From: Gammaproteobacteria bacterium | GTDB lineage: Bacteria > Pseudomonadota > Gammaproteobacteria > Thiohalomonadales > Thiohalomonadaceae | Assembly (NCBI GenBank): GCA_026196275.1 | Contig: JAPHTQ010000055.1 | Location: 1-51,026 of the forward strand | DNA length: 51,026 nt | Direction: 5' to 3' | Shown: positions 16,441 through 28,902 of the stretch, piece after piece | Numbering within the stretch: position 1 is the first letter of the stretch | How the letters are laid out: each line of letters begins with the position of its first letter | Notes under the pieces: generated by a model | Databases searched by the model: none | What the model was told of the DNA's origin: nothing | The model's input: only the letters and a program-made list of their open reading frames with translations | Made by a program: the position numbers and the translations under genes

Positions 16441-16785
16441 ATGAGTGCACCTGAGCATATCGTTGATGCCAATCTGGCGCTTGAGCGGGCGGGGGGCAAT
16501 GCCAATTTGGCACGCGACCTGTACCAAATGTTGCAAAACGAGCTTCCCGTCTATCAACTCAAAATCCGCAGCCTGCATGAGACCGGCGATCTCCCAGCGC
16601 TCATTGAGGCCGTGCACAAGCTCCACGGCTCCGCCACCTACTGTGGTACTCCGGAGCTGAAAAGTGCCGCCGAATCGCTGGAGTTGGCGCTTAAACGCGG
16701 GGGGATGGAGCGCTATCGGGAACAGTTAGACCGCCTGCTCGAAGCAATGAAAGAGGTGATGCAGACTCCCGAACTCCCGCTCTAG
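16441..16785 (+). CDS. Stand-alone Hpt phosphotransfer protein resembling the BarA/GacS Hpt domain
   Basis: The 114-residue helical protein is a single Hpt domain with phospho-acceptor H59 in the motif VHKLHGSATYCGTPEL. BarA has the closely similar IHKLHG...G-P motif in its C-terminal Hpt domain, and the flanking helices (DANLALERAGGN, LARDLYQML) also match that type. A ribosome-binding site (GAGGA) precedes ATG 16441. No kinase or regulator is adjacent; the nearest possible partner in the window is UvrY at 28.9 kb. It likely relays phosphate between a hybrid kinase and a response regulator. Confidence 0.87.
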   Translation: MSAPEHIVDANLALERAGGNANLARDLYQMLQNELPVYQLKIRSLHETGDLPALIEAVHKLHGSATYCGTPELKSAAESLELALKRGGMERYREQLDRLLEAMKEVMQTPELPL

Positions 16786-16812
16786 GGCGACGCATCACCC
16801 CTGTGGACCACT

Positions 16813-17862
16813 TCAGGCGATCTCGATGGCCGGGTCAGCATAAACATCCTGGATCGCATTGAGCAGCTTGATCCCCTCGGCCATCGGCTTCTGGAAGGCC
16901 TTGCGCCCCGAGATAAGGCCCATACCGCCGGCCCGCTTGTTGATCACCGCGGTGCGCACCGCCTGGTGCATATCGTCCTTGCCGGAAGGGCCGCCGGAGT
17001 TGATCATCCCCACCCGCCCCATGTAGCAGTTGGCCACCTGGTAACGCACCAGATCGATCGGGTGTTCACTGGTCAACTCATCGTAGACCTTGGGATGGGT
17101 CTTGCCAAAACCGATCGCGTTATAACCGCCGTTGTTGGTCGCCTGTTTCTGCTTGATGATATCGGCATTGAGGGTTGCCGCCAGATGGTTGCCCTGACCG
17201 GTCAGATCGGCACTGGTGTGGTAATCCGTCCCCTCATGCTTGAAGGCGCTGTTACGCAAGTAGGCCCACAACACGGTCACCATGCCCAGTTCATGGGCAT
17301 AGGCAAAGGCCTCGCTGACCTCCTGGATCTGCCGCCGTGACTCTTCTGAGCCGAAGTAGATAGTGGCACCCACAGCTACGGCACCCATATCGAAGGCCTG
17401 ATCCACCGATGCGAACATCGTCTGATCGTAGAAGTTCGGGTAAGAGAGTATCTCGTTGTGATTGAGCTTGAGAATAAACGGGATGCGGTGGGCATAGCGT
17501 CTGGCCACGGAGCCAAACACCCCCAGCGTGGAAGCCACTGCATTGCAGCCACCTTCAATGGCCATCTCGCAGATGGTACCCGGGTCGAAGAATGCCGGAT
17601 TGGGGGCAAACGATGCCCCGCCGGAGTGCTCCACCCCTTGATCCACCGGCAGGATGGAGAGGTAGCCGCTGCCGCCCAGACGCCCGGTATTATACATCAG
17701 CTGCATGTTGCGCATTACGGCAGGTGATCGATCCTTCTCCGCCATCACCCGGCTGACATAATCCCTTCCCGGCGGGTGCAGCATCGACTTCGGTATGCCC
17801 TGGCATATGTGGTTCAAAAGGTAATCCGCCTCATCACCCAGCATCTCGATGGTCGCGCTCAT
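16813..17862 (-). CDS. fbaB: Class I fructose-bisphosphate aldolase (FbaB/DhnA type)
   Basis: The 349-residue Schiff-base aldolase belongs to the bacterial/archaeal FbaB family. Visible segments are [57 protein letters not shown]-like [15 protein letters not shown] and a phosphate-binding INSGGPSG (longer strings quoted in part). It interconverts fructose 1,6-bisphosphate with the two triose phosphates in glycolysis, gluconeogenesis or the Calvin cycle. It converges with the Hpt gene, 27 bases apart. The upstream gap is very A+T-rich and probably holds its promoter. Confidence 0.94.
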   Translation of the reverse strand: MSATIEMLGDEADYLLNHICQGIPKSMLHPPGRDYVSRVMAEKDRSPAVMRNMQLMYNTGRLGGSGYLSILPVDQGVEHSGGASFAPNPAFFDPGTICEMAIEGGCNAVASTLGVFGSVARRYAHRIPFILKLNHNEILSYPNFYDQTMFASVDQAFDMGAVAVGATIYFGSEESRRQIQEVSEAFAYAHELGMVTVLWAYLRNSAFKHEGTDYHTSADLTGQGNHLAATLNADIIKQKQATNNGGYNAIGFGKTHPKVYDELTSEHPIDLVRYQVANCYMGRVGMINSGGPSGKDDMHQAVRTAVINKRAGGMGLISGRKAFQKPMAEGIKLLNAIQDVYADPAIEIA

Positions 17863-17945
17863 AGCTCTCTCCTTATTGTGTTTAAATAATGAAATTCAAT
17901 AAGTTAAACAATATACTTAAATTTATTTCTATTTTATTGAAGTCC
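17863..17945 (-). promoter_or_regulatory. A+T-rich probable promoter region of fbaB
   Basis: About 80 nt upstream of fbaB are strongly A+T-rich, against a GC-rich genome. On the - strand, TATATT and TTCAAT-like hexamers can be found, but spacing (about 19 nt) is not ideal. I cannot place the transcription start. Confidence 0.4.
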
Positions 17946-17986
17946 GGTGAGTTGTTGATTAATCGTAATGACTCACCCCTTAAAAC

Positions 17987-18014
17987 CTCACCGCAAAGGC
18001 GCCTTTGCGGTGAG
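17987..18014. repeat. Perfect 28-bp palindrome with CGCAAAGG cores (short form of the dispersed element)
   Basis: CTCACCGCAAAGGC is followed at once by its exact reverse complement, with no spacer. The CGCAAAGG core is the unit of elements 2 and 9. The remaining gap (18015-18161), between rsmJ and fbaB, shows no gene. Confidence 0.9.
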
Positions 18015-18161
18015 ATCACTTTTTCGGGTGGAGCGAGTAGTCACGGTTTATCTGCACAATGTAGCAGACGGGGCGAAGGGATGCGTCACTCTCCGTTACC
18101 CGGTTCTCCCTGAACCACAGTGGAGAAGTTCAATCCCTCCCATGAACGGGGGCGATGAGCT

Positions 18162-18935
18162 CTAGTGCACTGTCGCCACAACGTAGACATCGAAGCGGTG
18201 TTTCTTGCTGGTAATGCTCATGGTCGGTTTCATCCCGGCCAGGTGCGGGGCGTAGTCCGGCCGCTTCACCACCACCCGCTTGCGGGCGATGCGCAGCGCC
18301 GCCGGCAGCAGGGCGTCGGCATCGGCATCCCCGCCAAGCAGGGCCTGCAGCAGCCGCATCTCCTTCTTCACCAGCGCGCTCTTGCGCCGATGGGGAAACA
18401 TCGGGTCGAGGTAGACCACCTCGGGAAACGCCTCCTCATCCAGGGCCTCCATCCAGCTCACCGCTTCGGCATGCACCAGCTGCAGCCGTTCGCCAATCCA
18501 GGGGCCGATCTCCGCATCCTCCCGGGCGCGGGCCAGGCCATCCTCCAGCAACGCCGCCACCACCGCCGAGCGCTCCACCAGGGTGACGCGACAGCCGAGC
18601 GAGGCCAACACAAAGGCGTCCCGCCCCAGCCCGCCGGTGACATCCACCACTGTGGGGTTGGCGCCGCCCTTGAGTCCCACCGCCTTGGCGATGCTCTGGC
18701 CGCGACCGCCGCCGAAACGGCGCCGGTGCGCCACCGCCCCGGCGACAAAATCGACGAAAACCGGTCCATCCTGCCCGCCCTGCTGCACCAGTTGCAGGTG
18801 TTCAGCGGTCAGCTGCAGCTGAAAGCCGTTGGCAAGAGCCTCCAGCCCCCAACGCTCGGCGATGGCCTGCGCCTCGCCCCCTCTGCTCAGATCGAGGGCG
18901 ACGACAAGCGGACTATTGCTTTCAGTCTGTGTCAT
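18162..18935 (-). CDS. rsmJ: 16S rRNA (guanine-1516-N2)-methyltransferase RsmJ
   Basis: The 257-residue SAM methyltransferase has the SAM-binding segment [19 protein letters not shown], the RVTLVERS strand, the catalytic-type motif [19 protein letters not shown] and a C-terminal [10 protein letters not shown]; together these mark RsmJ (YhiQ). ATG 18935 is seven bases after the stop of the upstream SpmAB gene, implying co-transcription. E. coli RsmJ is 250 residues. Confidence 0.95.
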   Translation of the reverse strand: MTQTESNSPLVVALDLSRGGEAQAIAERWGLEALANGFQLQLTAEHLQLVQQGGQDGPVFVDFVAGAVAHRRRFGGGRGQSIAKAVGLKGGANPTVVDVTGGLGRDAFVLASLGCRVTLVERSAVVAALLEDGLARAREDAEIGPWIGERLQLVHAEAVSWMEALDEEAFPEVVYLDPMFPHRRKSALVKKEMRLLQALLGGDADADALLPAALRIARKRVVVKRPDYAPHLAGMKPTMSITSKKHRFDVYVVATVH

Positions 18936-18942
18936 GACAGCT

Positions 18943-20226
18943 TCAAGCGAGGCGGAAGAGGAAGGAGACCGCGACCACGGCGGCGATGATCGCCGCCACA
19001 TCCGCGGTCAGTGCAGTCCACAGGGCGTGGCGGATACGCTTGACCTGCACCGCACCGAAGTAAACCGCCAACACATAGAAGGTGGTCTCGGTGGAACCCT
19101 GCAGGGTAGAGACCAGGTAGCCGGTGTAGCTGTCCGGGCCGATAGCCGGGTCGTTGATCACCGAGGCCACCACCCCGTAGGCACCGGAGCCCGATAGCGG
19201 CCGCAGCAGGGCCATCGGCAACGCCTCGGCCGGCATCCCCAGCGGTTCGCTCCAGCGACCGATGGCGCCCACCAGCATCTCCAGCGCCCCGCTGGCGCGG
19301 AACATCCCCACCGCCACCAGGATCGCCACCAGATAGGGGATGATCCGCAGCGCCACCTGGAAACCGTCCTTGGCCCCCTCGACGAAGACCTCGTAGATCG
19401 CCACCCGCCGCCATACCCCGAAGGCGAGAAAACCGAGCATCAGCCCCGGCAGGATCCACGGCGCGATCACCCGTCCGTAAAGCACCGTCACCGGAATCAT
19501 CGCCACCAGTCCCCCGAGGGCGAGAAACGAGACCCAGAGCGGGTAGGCGCCGTGCTGTGCCACGGCCTCACGCTCCGTCCCGGTAGCGGTCTCCCCCTCC
19601 TCAGCCGCTACCGGCGGCTCAACCAGCGGAAAGAAGCGCCGGTAGAGCAAGGCGGCGATGATCGCCACGATGGTGGAGCAGGCGGTGGCAAAGAGCGTCG
19701 TCGGCAGAATACCCGCCGGATCGGCCGAACCGGCCGAGGCACGCAGGGCGATGATGCCGGTCGGCAGCAGGGTAATACTGGAGGTGTTGATCGCCAAAAA
19801 GAGCACCATCGCATCGCTGGCGGTGCCCTTGTGACGATTGAGGGTGTCGAGCTCCTGCATCGCACGGATGCCAAAGGGTGTGGCGGCATTGCCCAGCCCC
19901 AGGGCGTTGGCCGAGATATTGAGAATCATCGCCCCCATCGCCGGATGCTCGGCGGGGATATCGGGAAACAGGCGCACCATCAGGGGACGGATCAGCCGCG
20001 CCAGGATGGTCAGCATGCCGCCCGCCTCGGCCACCTTCATCAGACCGAGAAACAGGGTCATCACCCCTACCAGTCCGATCGCCAGCTCCACCGCTCCGGT
20101 GGCCGACTCCACCATCGCGCTGGAGAGCGCATGCATCGGCGTCTCTTCGGCGCTCGGCCATCCCAGTTGCTTCCACGCGGCAACGGCAAAGGCGCTCAGG
20201 ACGATGAGGAAGAAGATGACGTTCAA
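18943..20226 (-). CDS. Fused SpmA-SpmB nucleoside-recognition (Gate domain) membrane protein
   Basis: The 427-residue inner-membrane protein has two Gate domains. The SpmA-like first half contains [24 protein letters not shown] (quoted in part); the SpmB-like second half contains [11 protein letters not shown] and the [15 protein letters not shown] segment. About ten hydrophobic segments are present. In Bacillus the halves are separate spore-maturation genes; fused forms occur in non-sporulating proteobacteria with no settled function. The start is TTG at 20226 without a clear ribosome-binding site, chosen because it opens the first hydrophobic segment, so the exact start is uncertain. Confidence 0.9.
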   Translation of the reverse strand: MNVIFFLIVLSAFAVAAWKQLGWPSAEETPMHALSSAMVESATGAVELAIGLVGVMTLFLGLMKVAEAGGMLTILARLIRPLMVRLFPDIPAEHPAMGAMILNISANALGLGNAATPFGIRAMQELDTLNRHKGTASDAMVLFLAINTSSITLLPTGIIALRASAGSADPAGILPTTLFATACSTIVAIIAALLYRRFFPLVEPPVAAEEGETATGTEREAVAQHGAYPLWVSFLALGGLVAMIPVTVLYGRVIAPWILPGLMLGFLAFGVWRRVAIYEVFVEGAKDGFQVALRIIPYLVAILVAVGMFRASGALEMLVGAIGRWSEPLGMPAEALPMALLRPLSGSGAYGVVASVINDPAIGPDSYTGYLVSTLQGSTETTFYVLAVYFGAVQVKRIRHALWTALTADVAAIIAAVVAVSFLFRLA

Positions 20227-20291
20227 GGCACTATCACACGGCTCTCAAGGACAGCAGGCATCGTACCATTATGTCGGAGCGGACGACATAT

Positions 20292-20316
20292 TCAGCGCAA
20301 AGACGCCAAGGGCGGA
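20292..20316. repeat. Single arm of the dispersed repeat (CGCAAAG subtype)
   Basis: CAGCGCAAAGACGCCAAGGGCGG contains two repeat units, but no complementary arm is visible nearby. It lies in the 227-nt divergent gap between SpmAB and nifJ, where I see no other gene. Confidence 0.6.
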
Positions 20317-20453
20317 GATGGATCTATCGCGAAGAAACCACCGACTCCATAGTTTGAAAGAGGAGTTGGCACAACGCCCGCTATCGCGCTATGTTGAGGC
20401 TATAGAGAGGTACGCCTGTTCGAACTACAACCCGAGGCATTAACGGAGCACGC

Positions 20454-24047
<3,594 letters not shown>

Positions 24048-24050
24048 ACC

Positions 24051-25061
24051 GTGGACCTGAGCACCAACTATCTCGGACTACAACTGAAGAATCCCGTGGT
24101 TCCCTCCGCCTCACCGCTAAGCCGTAGTCCCGGCATGGCACGCGCCCTCGAGGATGCCGGTGCCTCGGCGCTGGTGATGTATTCCCTGTTCGAGGAGGAG
24201 CTGCAGGATCAGCAGACCCGACAATTGGCCTTTCTCACGACCCAGGAGCTTGGCCACAGCGAGGCGGAGAGCTATCTGCCCATGCCGGCCGATCCCGGTG
24301 ACGAACTGGACAACTACCTGGAGCAGATCCGCAAGCTCAAGGAGAGCCTCTCCATTCCCGTCATCGCCAGTCTCAATGGCATCTCCAACAGCGGTTGGGT
24401 GGAGAACGGCAAGCTGCTGACGGAGGCCGGTGCCGATGCCCTGGAGCTGAACGTCTACTACGTCGCCGCTGACCTGGAGCTCTCCGCCGAGACGATGGAG
24501 CAGCGCTACCTTGCCCTGCTCAGCGAACTGCGCAAGACAGTAAGCCTGCCCATCACAGTCAAACTCTCTCCCTTCTTCAGTTCACTCGGTCACTTCGTCA
24601 GCAGCCTGGAGGCAGCCGGCGCCAATGGGGTCGCGCTGTTCAATCGCTTCTACCAGCCGGACATCGACGTCGACAGCCTGCGAGTGGCCCCGGCTCTGCA
24701 CCTCTCCCAACCCCACGACAACCTGCTGGCGATGCGCTGGCTGGGGATACTGCACGGCCGGCTCAAACTCTCGCTCGCCGCCACCGGTGGCATCCACAGC
24801 GCAGAAGATGCAATCAAGATGCTGCTCGCCGGCGCCGACATCACACACCTCTGCAGCACCCTGCTATTGCACGGTCCGAAGCAATTGACCCGCATTCTAA
24901 ACGGGATCGAGGTGTGGCTGGAGGAGAGTCCCTATGACTCCATCGAACAGATCAAGGGAGTATTATCCCATCAACAGATGGCCGATCCCGCCGCCTATGA
25001 GCGCGCCAGCTATGTGAAAATGCTGGAGAGTTATGCGGTTAACCGCACGGCGTGGGATTGA
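24051..25061 (+). CDS. Dihydroorotate-dehydrogenase-like protein coupled to nifJ
   Basis: The 336-residue FMN-barrel protein begins DLSTNYLGLQLKNPVVPSASPLS, typical of the DHOD superfamily (string quoted in part). It has ADALELNVYY, ITVKLSPFFSS, GVALFNRFYQPDID and a phosphate-binding AATGGIHSAEDAIK. It is not expected to be the pyrimidine enzyme: these nifJ-linked paralogues form a separate group of unknown reaction found next to nifJ in several phyla. GTG 24051 begins three bases after the nifJ stop, so it is co-translated. A redox partner role with NifJ is inferred from position only. Confidence 0.88.
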   Translation: MDLSTNYLGLQLKNPVVPSASPLSRSPGMARALEDAGASALVMYSLFEEELQDQQTRQLAFLTTQELGHSEAESYLPMPADPGDELDNYLEQIRKLKESLSIPVIASLNGISNSGWVENGKLLTEAGADALELNVYYVAADLELSAETMEQRYLALLSELRKTVSLPITVKLSPFFSSLGHFVSSLEAAGANGVALFNRFYQPDIDVDSLRVAPALHLSQPHDNLLAMRWLGILHGRLKLSLAATGGIHSAEDAIKMLLAGADITHLCSTLLLHGPKQLTRILNGIEVWLEESPYDSIEQIKGVLSHQQMADPAAYERASYVKMLESYAVNRTAWD

Positions 25062-25071
25062 GGTTAAACGA

Positions 25072-25611
25072 TCAGCCGGCGGTCAGCTCATTGAGCAGCC
25101 GCTCGTGGGTCTGCAGCGCGGAAGTACTGTGCAGGACAAGGCGGACATGCTTCACTGTTCGCAGTTGCGGTGCCGCATCGACAAGCGTCCGCAGTGCAAT
25201 ACGGGCTGCCTCAGCCAGCGGGTAGCCGAAGGCACCGGTAGAGATCGCCGGGAAGGCGACACTGTGAATCTTCGCCTCCTCAGCACATCGCAAGGCATTG
25301 CGATAACAGTCGGCCAGAAGTTTATCGGCCGGCTCATCGAGGCCGTAAACCGGCCCCAGGCAGTGAATGACATACTGGTTAGGCAAGGCATGGGCACCGG
25401 TGATCACCGCCTGCCCCGGCTTGAGAGGGGCAAGTGGTGCACACTCCTCCTCCAGCCCTGGCCCCGCGGCACGATGGATCGCCCCGGCCACTCCGCCGCC
25501 ACTTCGCAACTGCGCATTCGCCGCATTGACCACAACATCCATATCGGACTGCGCAACGATATCGTCCTGCCTGCACTCGATCGTCAGGCCGGCAACCGTT
25601 CTGCTACTCAT
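25072..25611 (-). CDS. Macrodomain protein, probable O-acetyl-ADP-ribose deacetylase
   Basis: The 179-residue protein is a single macrodomain. It shows VDVVVNAANAQLRSGGGVAGAIHRAAG-type substrate loop 1 (residues about 25-50) and AFPAISTGAFGYPLAEAA for loop 2. These match MacroD/YmdB-type ADP-ribose hydrolases, which remove acetyl or ADP-ribosyl groups. It converges with the nifJ-linked gene, ten bases apart. The 200-nt upstream region to the tRNA-Leu gene shows no further gene. Confidence 0.93.
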   Translation of the reverse strand: MSSRTVAGLTIECRQDDIVAQSDMDVVVNAANAQLRSGGGVAGAIHRAAGPGLEEECAPLAPLKPGQAVITGAHALPNQYVIHCLGPVYGLDEPADKLLADCYRNALRCAEEAKIHSVAFPAISTGAFGYPLAEAARIALRTLVDAAPQLRTVKHVRLVLHSTSALQTHERLLNELTAG

Positions 25612-25811
25612 CGTGCCAGGTCTCCTTGCGTGGTGGCGGTTCTCCGGAGTGTAGCACTGGCTGACATCCCCACCGTTCTTCTATTTTCTTAACGACGAGA
25701 AATTATCGACCAAGACGAAGAGTAATCACTATTGTTTATCACAAAGGAGAATTTACGGAAGGACAACAGCCAAAGAAACAGCATTGCGTTGTGCGTGGAA
25801 CACTAAGTTGA

Positions 25812-25898
25812 TGGTGCCCGGAGCCGGAATCGAACCGGCACGGTGTTGCCACCGAGGGATTTTAAGTCCCTTGCGTCTACCAATTTCGCCATCCGGGC
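25812..25898 (-). tRNA. tRNA-Leu (anticodon UAA), CCA encoded
   Basis: The - strand shows acceptor GCCCGGA pairing with TCCGGGC, a long variable arm (CGGTGGCAACACCG), the T-arm GGTTCGATTCC and a CTTAAAA anticodon loop (TAA). The 3' CCA is encoded. It is the last of a Gly-Cys-Leu group, as in E. coli glyW-cysT-leuZ. Confidence 0.96.
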
Positions 25899-25991
25899 TG
25901 AGAAAGCAGAGCCGAAATTTTAACTGACTCAACCGTTTATTTCAGCAGTTATCTGCGTTGCTGTGTTCTTTACCGTTTTTCTTTCAGACAC

Positions 25992-26017
25992 AAAAAAAGC
26001 ACTCGATGACGAGTGCT
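25992..26017 (-). terminator. Terminator after tRNA-Cys
   Basis: A perfect 8-bp stem (25998-26005 with 26010-26017), loop ATGA, is followed on the - strand by seven T. A-run and T-run flank both sides, so it could act in both directions. It separates tRNA-Cys from tRNA-Leu, suggesting tRNA-Leu has its own promoter or is reached by read-through. Confidence 0.88.
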
Positions 26018-26025
26018 TTTTTGGA

Positions 26026-26099
26026 TGGAGGTCGGGGCCGGAGTCGAACCGGCCTACGTGGATTTGCAATCCAGTGCATAACCGCTTTGCTACCCGACC
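26026..26099 (-). tRNA. tRNA-Cys (anticodon GCA), CCA encoded
   Basis: Acceptor GGTCGGG pairs with CCGACC, the anticodon stem-loop CTGGATTGCAAATCCAC gives GCA, and the T-arm is GGTTCGACTCC. Discriminator U is followed by encoded CCA. Lies between tRNA-Gly and tRNA-Leu. Confidence 0.96.
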
Positions 26100-26176
26100 G
26101 AAAGCGTTATTCGACGTTGCACCCTGCGGCATCGCCTGTCGGCATCCTGTCACGTGGACGTTTCACAGGTACCTAG

Positions 26177-26210
26177 AAAAAGACCCCGGTCGGATATCGA
26201 ACCGAGGTCT
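26177..26210 (-). terminator. Terminator after tRNA-Gly
   Basis: A 10-bp stem with one mismatch (26181-26190 with 26201-26210) has a 10-nt loop and is followed on the - strand by five T. It should stop transcripts running from uvrC-pgsA-tRNA-Gly before tRNA-Cys. Confidence 0.8.
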
Positions 26211-26218
26211 CTGGAATA

Positions 26219-26294
26219 TGGAGCGGGAAACGAGATTCGAACTCGCGACCCCAACCTTGGCAAGGTTGTGCTCTACCAACTGAGCTATTCCCGC
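26219..26294 (-). tRNA. tRNA-Gly (anticodon GCC), CCA encoded
   Basis: Acceptor GCGGGAA pairs with TTCCCGC, D-arm AGCTCAGTTGGTAGAGC, anticodon loop TTGCCAA (GCC), T-arm GTTCGAATC; CCA encoded. It follows pgsA on the same strand, as glyW does in E. coli. Confidence 0.97.
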
Positions 26295-26357
26295 CTCAAA
26301 AGATGGGCACATTCTAATGTTTTGGCGTTTCTTGTCAAGCGCCTGCAGTGATTTTTT

Positions 26358-26927
26358 TCAGCTCTTGCTCAATACCGGCCAGGCCGCCCTGAGATAGAGT
26401 AGCATCGACCAGAGCGTGAGTACCGCAGCGAGATAGAGCAGCAGCAAACCGACCGTCGCCGTGGGGAAAGGGCCAATCGGGGCTTGGAACAGCAAGAGCA
26501 CCAGGGCCGCCATCTGTGCGGTGGTCTTGATCTTGCCCATCATGCTCACCGAGACGGTGGCGGAGGAGCCGATCTCCGCCATCCATTCGCGCAGCGCAGA
26601 GATCGTGATCTCGCGACCAATAATCACCACCGCCGGGATCGCCAGCCAGAAACCGGCATAGGCTGTCGGGTTGTTATCGACAATGAGCACCAGCGCGGCG
26701 GCAACCATCAGCTTGTCTGCCACCGGGTCGAGGAAGGCGCCGAAGGCGGAGGTCTCTTTCCATTTCCGGGCCAGATAACCGTCGAACCAGTCGGTAACTG
26801 CCGCCAGGGCGAAAATGGCCGTGGTAATGATATTGGCCCCCTCTACCGGCAGGTAGAAGAACAGCACAAACACCGGGATCAGCGCAATGCGCAGCAGTGT
26901 CAGGATGTTGGGAATGTTAAATCGCAT
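26358..26927 (-). CDS. pgsA: CDP-diacylglycerol--glycerol-3-phosphate 3-phosphatidyltransferase
   Basis: The 189-residue inner-membrane enzyme makes phosphatidylglycerol phosphate. The CDP-alcohol phosphotransferase motif D-x2-D-G-x2-A-R-x8-G-x3-D-x3-D is intact in DWFDGYLARKW...GAFLDPVAD. Four or more hydrophobic helices are seen, and the N-terminus NIPNILTLLRI is typical. It starts 12 bases after the uvrC stop. The order uvrC-pgsA-tRNA-Gly is conserved with E. coli. Confidence 0.96.
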   Translation of the reverse strand: MRFNIPNILTLLRIALIPVFVLFFYLPVEGANIITTAIFALAAVTDWFDGYLARKWKETSAFGAFLDPVADKLMVAAALVLIVDNNPTAYAGFWLAIPAVVIIGREITISALREWMAEIGSSATVSVSMMGKIKTTAQMAALVLLLFQAPIGPFPTATVGLLLLYLAAVLTLWSMLLYLRAAWPVLSKS

Positions 26928-26939
26928 TATGGGTTTTTC

Positions 26940-28790
26940 TCATCCTTCGTCGGCATGAAAGGCATCGTAGATGCCTTGCGCCAGTTGGCGGCTGATCCCT
27001 TTGACCTTGCACAGCTCCTCGACCCCGGCACGGGCCACCTCCTGCAGTCCACCGAACTGGCGCAGCAACTGCTGCCGACGCTTGGGCCCGAGTCCCGGGA
27101 TCCCCTCCAGCGGTGAGGAGCGCCGCGCCTTGGCACGACGCTGACGATGGCCGGTGATCGCAAAACGATGCGCCTCATCCCGCACCTGCTGTATCAGGTG
27201 CCGGGCGGGCGAGTCTGCAGGCAGTATAATGGGCGTATCAGAGCCCGACAATATCAGCTGCTCCACTCCCGGCTTGCGGCTCGGCCCCTTGGCCACGCCA
27301 ATCATGATCACACCGATAACCTGCAGCTCCTCCAGCACCTGTTCCGCCTGGCGCAGTTGCCCCTTACCGCCGTCGATCAGCAGGATGTCCGGGTATTTAC
27401 CCTCCCCCTCCTTAAGCCGTTTGAAACGGCGGCTCAGGGCCTGTTGCATCGCGGCATAATCATCTCCTGGGGTGATCCCCTCGATGTTGAAGCGCCGGTA
27501 GTCGCTCTTGAGTGGACCATTGGTGTCGAACACCACGCAGGAGGCCACCGTCGCCTCGCCCATGGTATGGCTGATATCAAAGCACTCGATGCGCTGCGGC
27601 AAATCGTCCAGCTGCAACGCCTCCTGCAGCGCCTCAAAGCGGGCCATGATATTGAGTTTGTTGGCCATGTGGCTGGCCAGAGCATGCTGGGCATTGGTGG
27701 TGGCGAGCTCCAGCCAGCGGGCCCGTTCGCCGCGCAGCCTGGCACTGATGGTCACCTTTTTGCCGGCCTGCTCGGCCAATACCCCCTGCAGCAGCTCCAC
27801 CTCCGGCAGCTCCTGGTTGACGAGGATCCGGGAGGGTATCGGCCGCTCCTGTGCTGAACCACCGAGGTAGTACTGGGGCAGAAAGGCGGTTAGCAGCTCC
27901 GCCGCACTGGAGTCGGCGGTATGGCGCGGGAAATAGGTCTTGTTACCCAGGTTGCGGCCGTTACGGATAAAGAACACCTGCACGCAGCCGACACCGCTCT
28001 GCTCAACCGCGGCGATCACATCCAGGTCAGCACTCCCCTCTCCCATGACATACTGCTTCTCCTGCACCTTGCGCAGGGTGGCGATCTGGTCGCGGTAGCG
28101 GGCCGCCAACTCAAACTCCAGGGCAGCGGAGGCCTGCTCCATGCGCCGCACCAGCTCGTCGATGATCGCGTTGTTCTTGCCCTCAAGGAACATCACCGCG
28201 TGGCGCACGTCCTCCTGGTAGTTCTCCTTGTCGATATAGCCGACACAGGGGGCGCTACAGCGCTTGATCTGGTACTGCAGGCAGGGACGGGAGCGGTTGC
28301 GAAAGAAACTGTCCTCGCACTGGCGCACCGGGAAGAGTTTCTGCAACAGGTTGAGACTCTCGCGTACCGCCGGCGAGCTGGGAAAGGGACCAAAATAGCG
28401 CCCCCTCTTGTGACGCCGGCCACGCTGGAAACCCAGCCGGGGAAAATCGTCAGCCGAGAGATAGATATAGGGGTAGCTCTTGTCGTCGCGCAGCAAGATG
28501 TTATAGCGCGGACGGTGGGCCTTGATCAGGTTATTCTCCAGCAACAAGGCCTCGTTCTCGGTATTGGTTACCGTGACCTCGATGGCCTGGATTTGGGAGA
28601 CCATTACCCGTGTCTTGGGGCTGTTGTCGTGGCGGCTGAAGTAGCTGGATACGCGGCGCCTGAGATTTTTCGCCTTGCCCACGTAGATAATAGTGCCCTC
28701 GGCGTCGAGCATCCGGTAGACGCCGGGCCTGGTGGTCAGTGTGGCGAGAAAGGCCTTGTGATCGAACGTCTTGCTGCTTTCATTACTCAT
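26940..28790 (-). CDS. uvrC: UvrABC excinuclease subunit C
   Basis: The 616-residue nuclease of nucleotide excision repair has an N-terminal GIY-YIG domain (GVYRMLDAEGTIIYVGKAKNL, residues about 19-39, quoted in part). A cysteine-bearing linker, a UVR motif (about 200-235, binding UvrB), the RNase H-like 5' nuclease domain (CFDISHTMGE...CVVF) and C-terminal helix-hairpin-helix repeats (IPGLGPKRRQQLL, VKGISRQLAQGI) follow. Length matches E. coli UvrC (610). The uvrY gene lies upstream on the same strand with a 112-nt gap. Confidence 0.97.
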   Translation of the reverse strand: MSNESSKTFDHKAFLATLTTRPGVYRMLDAEGTIIYVGKAKNLRRRVSSYFSRHDNSPKTRVMVSQIQAIEVTVTNTENEALLLENNLIKAHRPRYNILLRDDKSYPYIYLSADDFPRLGFQRGRRHKRGRYFGPFPSSPAVRESLNLLQKLFPVRQCEDSFFRNRSRPCLQYQIKRCSAPCVGYIDKENYQEDVRHAVMFLEGKNNAIIDELVRRMEQASAALEFELAARYRDQIATLRKVQEKQYVMGEGSADLDVIAAVEQSGVGCVQVFFIRNGRNLGNKTYFPRHTADSSAAELLTAFLPQYYLGGSAQERPIPSRILVNQELPEVELLQGVLAEQAGKKVTISARLRGERARWLELATTNAQHALASHMANKLNIMARFEALQEALQLDDLPQRIECFDISHTMGEATVASCVVFDTNGPLKSDYRRFNIEGITPGDDYAAMQQALSRRFKRLKEGEGKYPDILLIDGGKGQLRQAEQVLEELQVIGVIMIGVAKGPSRKPGVEQLILSGSDTPIILPADSPARHLIQQVRDEAHRFAITGHRQRRAKARRSSPLEGIPGLGPKRRQQLLRQFGGLQEVARAGVEELCKVKGISRQLAQGIYDAFHADEG

Positions 28791-28902
28791 GGTGTGGGGG
28801 AGGTGGCGCTGCCTTTACCTGTCAGAACGAGCCAAAGAATAAATTATATACTTTAAGTATGCATTTCAACTTATTGTTTTTTATTATATTACGACAGCAA
28901 TA

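Noticed and set aside
25958-26351. Overlapping + strand open frames across the tRNA-Cys and tRNA-Gly genes
   Set aside because: They read through folded tRNA genes and terminators on the other strand.
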